DNA from: Verrucomicrobiota bacterium | GTDB taxonomy: Bacteria > Verrucomicrobiota > Verrucomicrobiia > CAIQCK01 | NCBI GenBank assembly: GCA_026397915.1 | Contig: JAPLTX010000047.1 | Span: 62,001-126,000 of the forward strand | Length of the DNA stretch: 64,000 nt | Direction: 5' to 3' | Shown: positions 62,638-64,000 of the stretch, piece after piece | How positions within the stretch are numbered: position 1 is the stretch's first letter | How the letters are laid out: each line of letters opens with the position of its first letter | Notes under the pieces: generated by a model | What the model was told of the DNA's origin: nothing | Databases searched by the model: none | The model's input: the letters and a program-made list of their open reading frames with translations, nothing else | Position numbers and translations under genes: made by a program

Positions 62638-63356
62638 ACGGCGTAGCCCCGCGGCGTCACGAACCAGCCGTTCAGGCTCTTGGAGGAGCGGTTGCCGATG
62701 ATGACAATGCTCTTCATGGTGATCTCCAGTTCGAGGAAGTGATCGAGATCGGTGAGAACGATGTGTTCGTCATCGGAGCCGACGGCCGAGGCCACGCCGA
62801 CGGGCGTCGTGCCGGGACGATGGTGGCGTAGGATGACGGCGACCTCTTCGATCTGTGTGACGCGCTTGGTGCTCTTGGGATTGTAGAGCGCGACGACGAG
62901 GTCCGCCGTGGCCACGGCTTCAACGCGTTGCCGGATGGTCTCCCACGGCACGAGCAAGTCGCTAAGGCTGATGCACGCGTAGTCGAGCATCAACGGTGCG
63001 CCGAACCGCGCGGCGGCGGCACTCGCCGCGGTGACGCCGGGGATGATCTCAATCGGCACTTTGATTCCTTCGGCGGCGGCCATCTCGATGGCGAGACCGG
63101 CCATGCCGTAGATGCCGGCGTCGCCCGACGAGACAAACGCAACGACCGCGCCATCGCGGGCGCGCTCCAACGCGAGCTTGCAACGCACTGTCTCCTGCGT
63201 CATGCCGGAGGAAACCAGTTCCTTGCCAGCGGTCAGGTCGCGGATATGGTCGAGGTAGAGCCGATAGCCGACGACGACGCTGCTCGCGGCGATGGCCGCC
63301 TCGGCGCGGTGGGTGCGGTCTTGTGCGCTGCCGGGGCCGATGCCGACTACAAACAG
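62634..63356 (-). CDS. cobJ: Precorrin-3B C17-methyltransferase (CobJ/CbiH), non-canonical start
   Basis: A SAM-dependent methyltransferase contracting or methylating the corrin ring at C17. Homology to the family begins at GKLFVVGIGPGSAQDRTHRA (near 63362-63300) and continues VVVGYRLYLDHI, VSSGMTQETVR, VAFVSSGDAGIYGMAGL and MKSIVIIGNRSS. In this frame there is no ATG, GTG or TTG between the preceding stop codon and 63203, which is already 50 codons inside the domain. I therefore give a CTG (63356) as a tentative start. A -1 shift from cbiG at GGGAAAAC, or a one-base sequence error, would instead fuse it to CbiG; such fusions exist. Confidence 0.85.
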   Translation of the reverse strand: MFVVGIGPGSAQDRTHRAEAAIAASSVVVGYRLYLDHIRDLTAGKELVSSGMTQETVRCKLALERARDGAVVAFVSSGDAGIYGMAGLAIEMAAAEGIKVPIEIIPGVTAASAAAARFGAPLMLDYACISLSDLLVPWETIRQRVEAVATADLVVALYNPKSTKRVTQIEEVAVILRHHRPGTTPVGVASAVGSDDEHIVLTDLDHFLELEITMKSIVIIGNRSSKSLNGWFVTPRGYAV

Positions 63357-64000
63357 TTTTCCCGCGCGATCGCCACCGTCACTCCGTGTAGGATGGTCTT
63401 GGGTAGTATTAATTGGGTTCTCCTTCCAGCCAGCAACGCGGCAGGCTCGGCCACGGCTGGCAGATTGACTTTGCTCTTTACGAACTTGGATCGTTGAAAC
63501 TTCCGTGGCGTGGCGCGGATTTCGTCGGACGTGATGAAACGCAGGCTCAGGCCAAGCCGCGCGGCGGCTTTGATCAAACCTGTCTCCTTCGCCTTGATGT
63601 CTGCCGACGCGAGAAGCCGCACCTGCTCCGGTGTAGCACTCACCTTGCGCAGCGCCTCGTGCACGGCGGCAACGATCTGCTCGCTCGCCGCGCCGCGCCG
63701 GCAGCCCACACCAACGATCAGGTTCTTCGCGGCTTCCGTCGTCGTGGTGACGACCGGCTCCGCGCCGAGAATGTTCGCGACGCGGAGCGCGAGCGCGTTC
63801 GCGCCGCCTTCGTGGCCGCTGAGTAGGCTAATCGCGAACCGCGCGCCCACGTCCAGAACGACGACAGCCGGATCGCTGAGCTTATGGTGAACGAGTGGCG
63901 CAATCGCACGCACCACGACGCCGGTCGGGCAGACATAGACCAGTCCTGCATAGCGCCGGAAAATCTTCCGACTCAGCGCGACGATGGCATCGAAGCGTTT
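63347..64000 (-). CDS. cbiG: Cobalt-precorrin-5A hydrolase CbiG (5' end beyond the window)
   Basis: Opens the ring-A lactone of cobalt-precorrin-5A. The visible 217 residues start with KRFDAIVALSRKIFRRYAGL and VYVCPTGVVVRAIAP, then have LDVGARFAISLLSGHEGGAN, VGVGCRRG and end LPKTILHGVTVAIARENCL. The N-terminal part lies past base 64000, so the gene is cut by the window edge. Its 3' end overlaps the start of the CobJ domain by 10-15 bp in the -1 frame. Confidence 0.9.
   Translation of the reverse strand, partial: KRFDAIVALSRKIFRRYAGLVYVCPTGVVVRAIAPLVHHKLSDPAVVVLDVGARFAISLLSGHEGGANALALRVANILGAEPVVTTTTEAAKNLIVGVGCRRGAASEQIVAAVHEALRKVSATPEQVRLLASADIKAKETGLIKAAARLGLSLRFITSDEIRATPRKFQRSKFVKSKVNLPAVAEPAALLAGRRTQLILPKTILHGVTVAIARENCL

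Noticed and set aside
62634..63203. CobJ starting at the ATG at 63203
   Set aside because: This would remove the SAM-binding GIGPGS motif, which is clearly encoded upstream in the same frame.

Overview
The window looks like a chromosomal segment of a GC-rich Gram-negative bacterium, most likely a Verrucomicrobiota member of the Pedosphaera/Limisphaerales type. This is an inference from gene content: a large PEP-CTERM beta-repeat protein, an exosortase/EpsI/sugar-transferase set, verrucomicrobial-style secreted proteins, and many short palindromic intergenic elements. No rRNA or marker gene here proves the taxon. The sequence is mostly housekeeping genes packed into translationally coupled operons (ATGA, TGATG and GTGA overlaps), separated by repeat-filled gaps.

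Layout. 0-9 kb: rsfS-nadD, tRNA-Tyr, a 1127-residue PEP-CTERM protein, then clpX-clpP-tig. 9-17 kb: the cell-shape operon mreB-mreC-mreD-mrdA-rodA-rng, and a secreted orphan. 17-25 kb: pyrF, and opposite it a coupled operon xylB-amidohydrolase-STN protein-bioF-bioA-bioD-YjbQ-like fragment. 25-30 kb: two sensor kinases with duplicated catalytic modules. 30-36 kb: pyrK-pyrD-membrane protein, tRNA-Leu(GAG), trpD, lipoprotein. 36-39 kb: sugar transferase, EpsI and exosortase, the likely sorting machinery for PEP-CTERM proteins such as the one at 1.3-4.7 kb. 39-48 kb: an accessory zone of small secreted or orphan proteins, a collagen-like protein, a tandem pair of AT-richer paralogues, a secreted glycosidase-like protein, a Spy-like protein and a phosphodiesterase-like protein. 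48-57 kb: an operon joining a FadB-like fusion, a benzoyl-CoA reductase/2-hydroxyacyl-CoA dehydratase-like subunit, its BadG/HgdC-type activator, a Tat-signal oxidoreductase, an MBL hydrolase, a KAS III and, beyond a repeat, a thioesterase. 57-60 kb: Sel1-trypsin protease, a HEPN-like protein and a SpoU methyltransferase. 60-64 kb: ugpQ and the 3' part of an anaerobic-type cobalamin operon (cbiG-cobJ-cobK-cbiX).

The most unusual signals are non-genic. Four gaps (near 5.0, 8.9, 41.6 and 56.9 kb) contain tandem arrays built on a 21-bp period, or 42 bp in one case. The units differ between arrays, but the period is shared; 21 bp is seven codons and also about two helical turns. Separately, several families of short inverted-repeat elements are scattered through the gaps. 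At ugpQ they flank the gene on both sides in nested form, supply its stop codon, and sit in frame inside the coding sequence. Together with the uncharacterised BcrB/BadG/KAS III operon and a cobJ that has no normal start codon, these are the best leads.

Coordinates and reading frames were read directly from the sequence. Functional names rest on recognised motifs and recalled family features; no database search was run.
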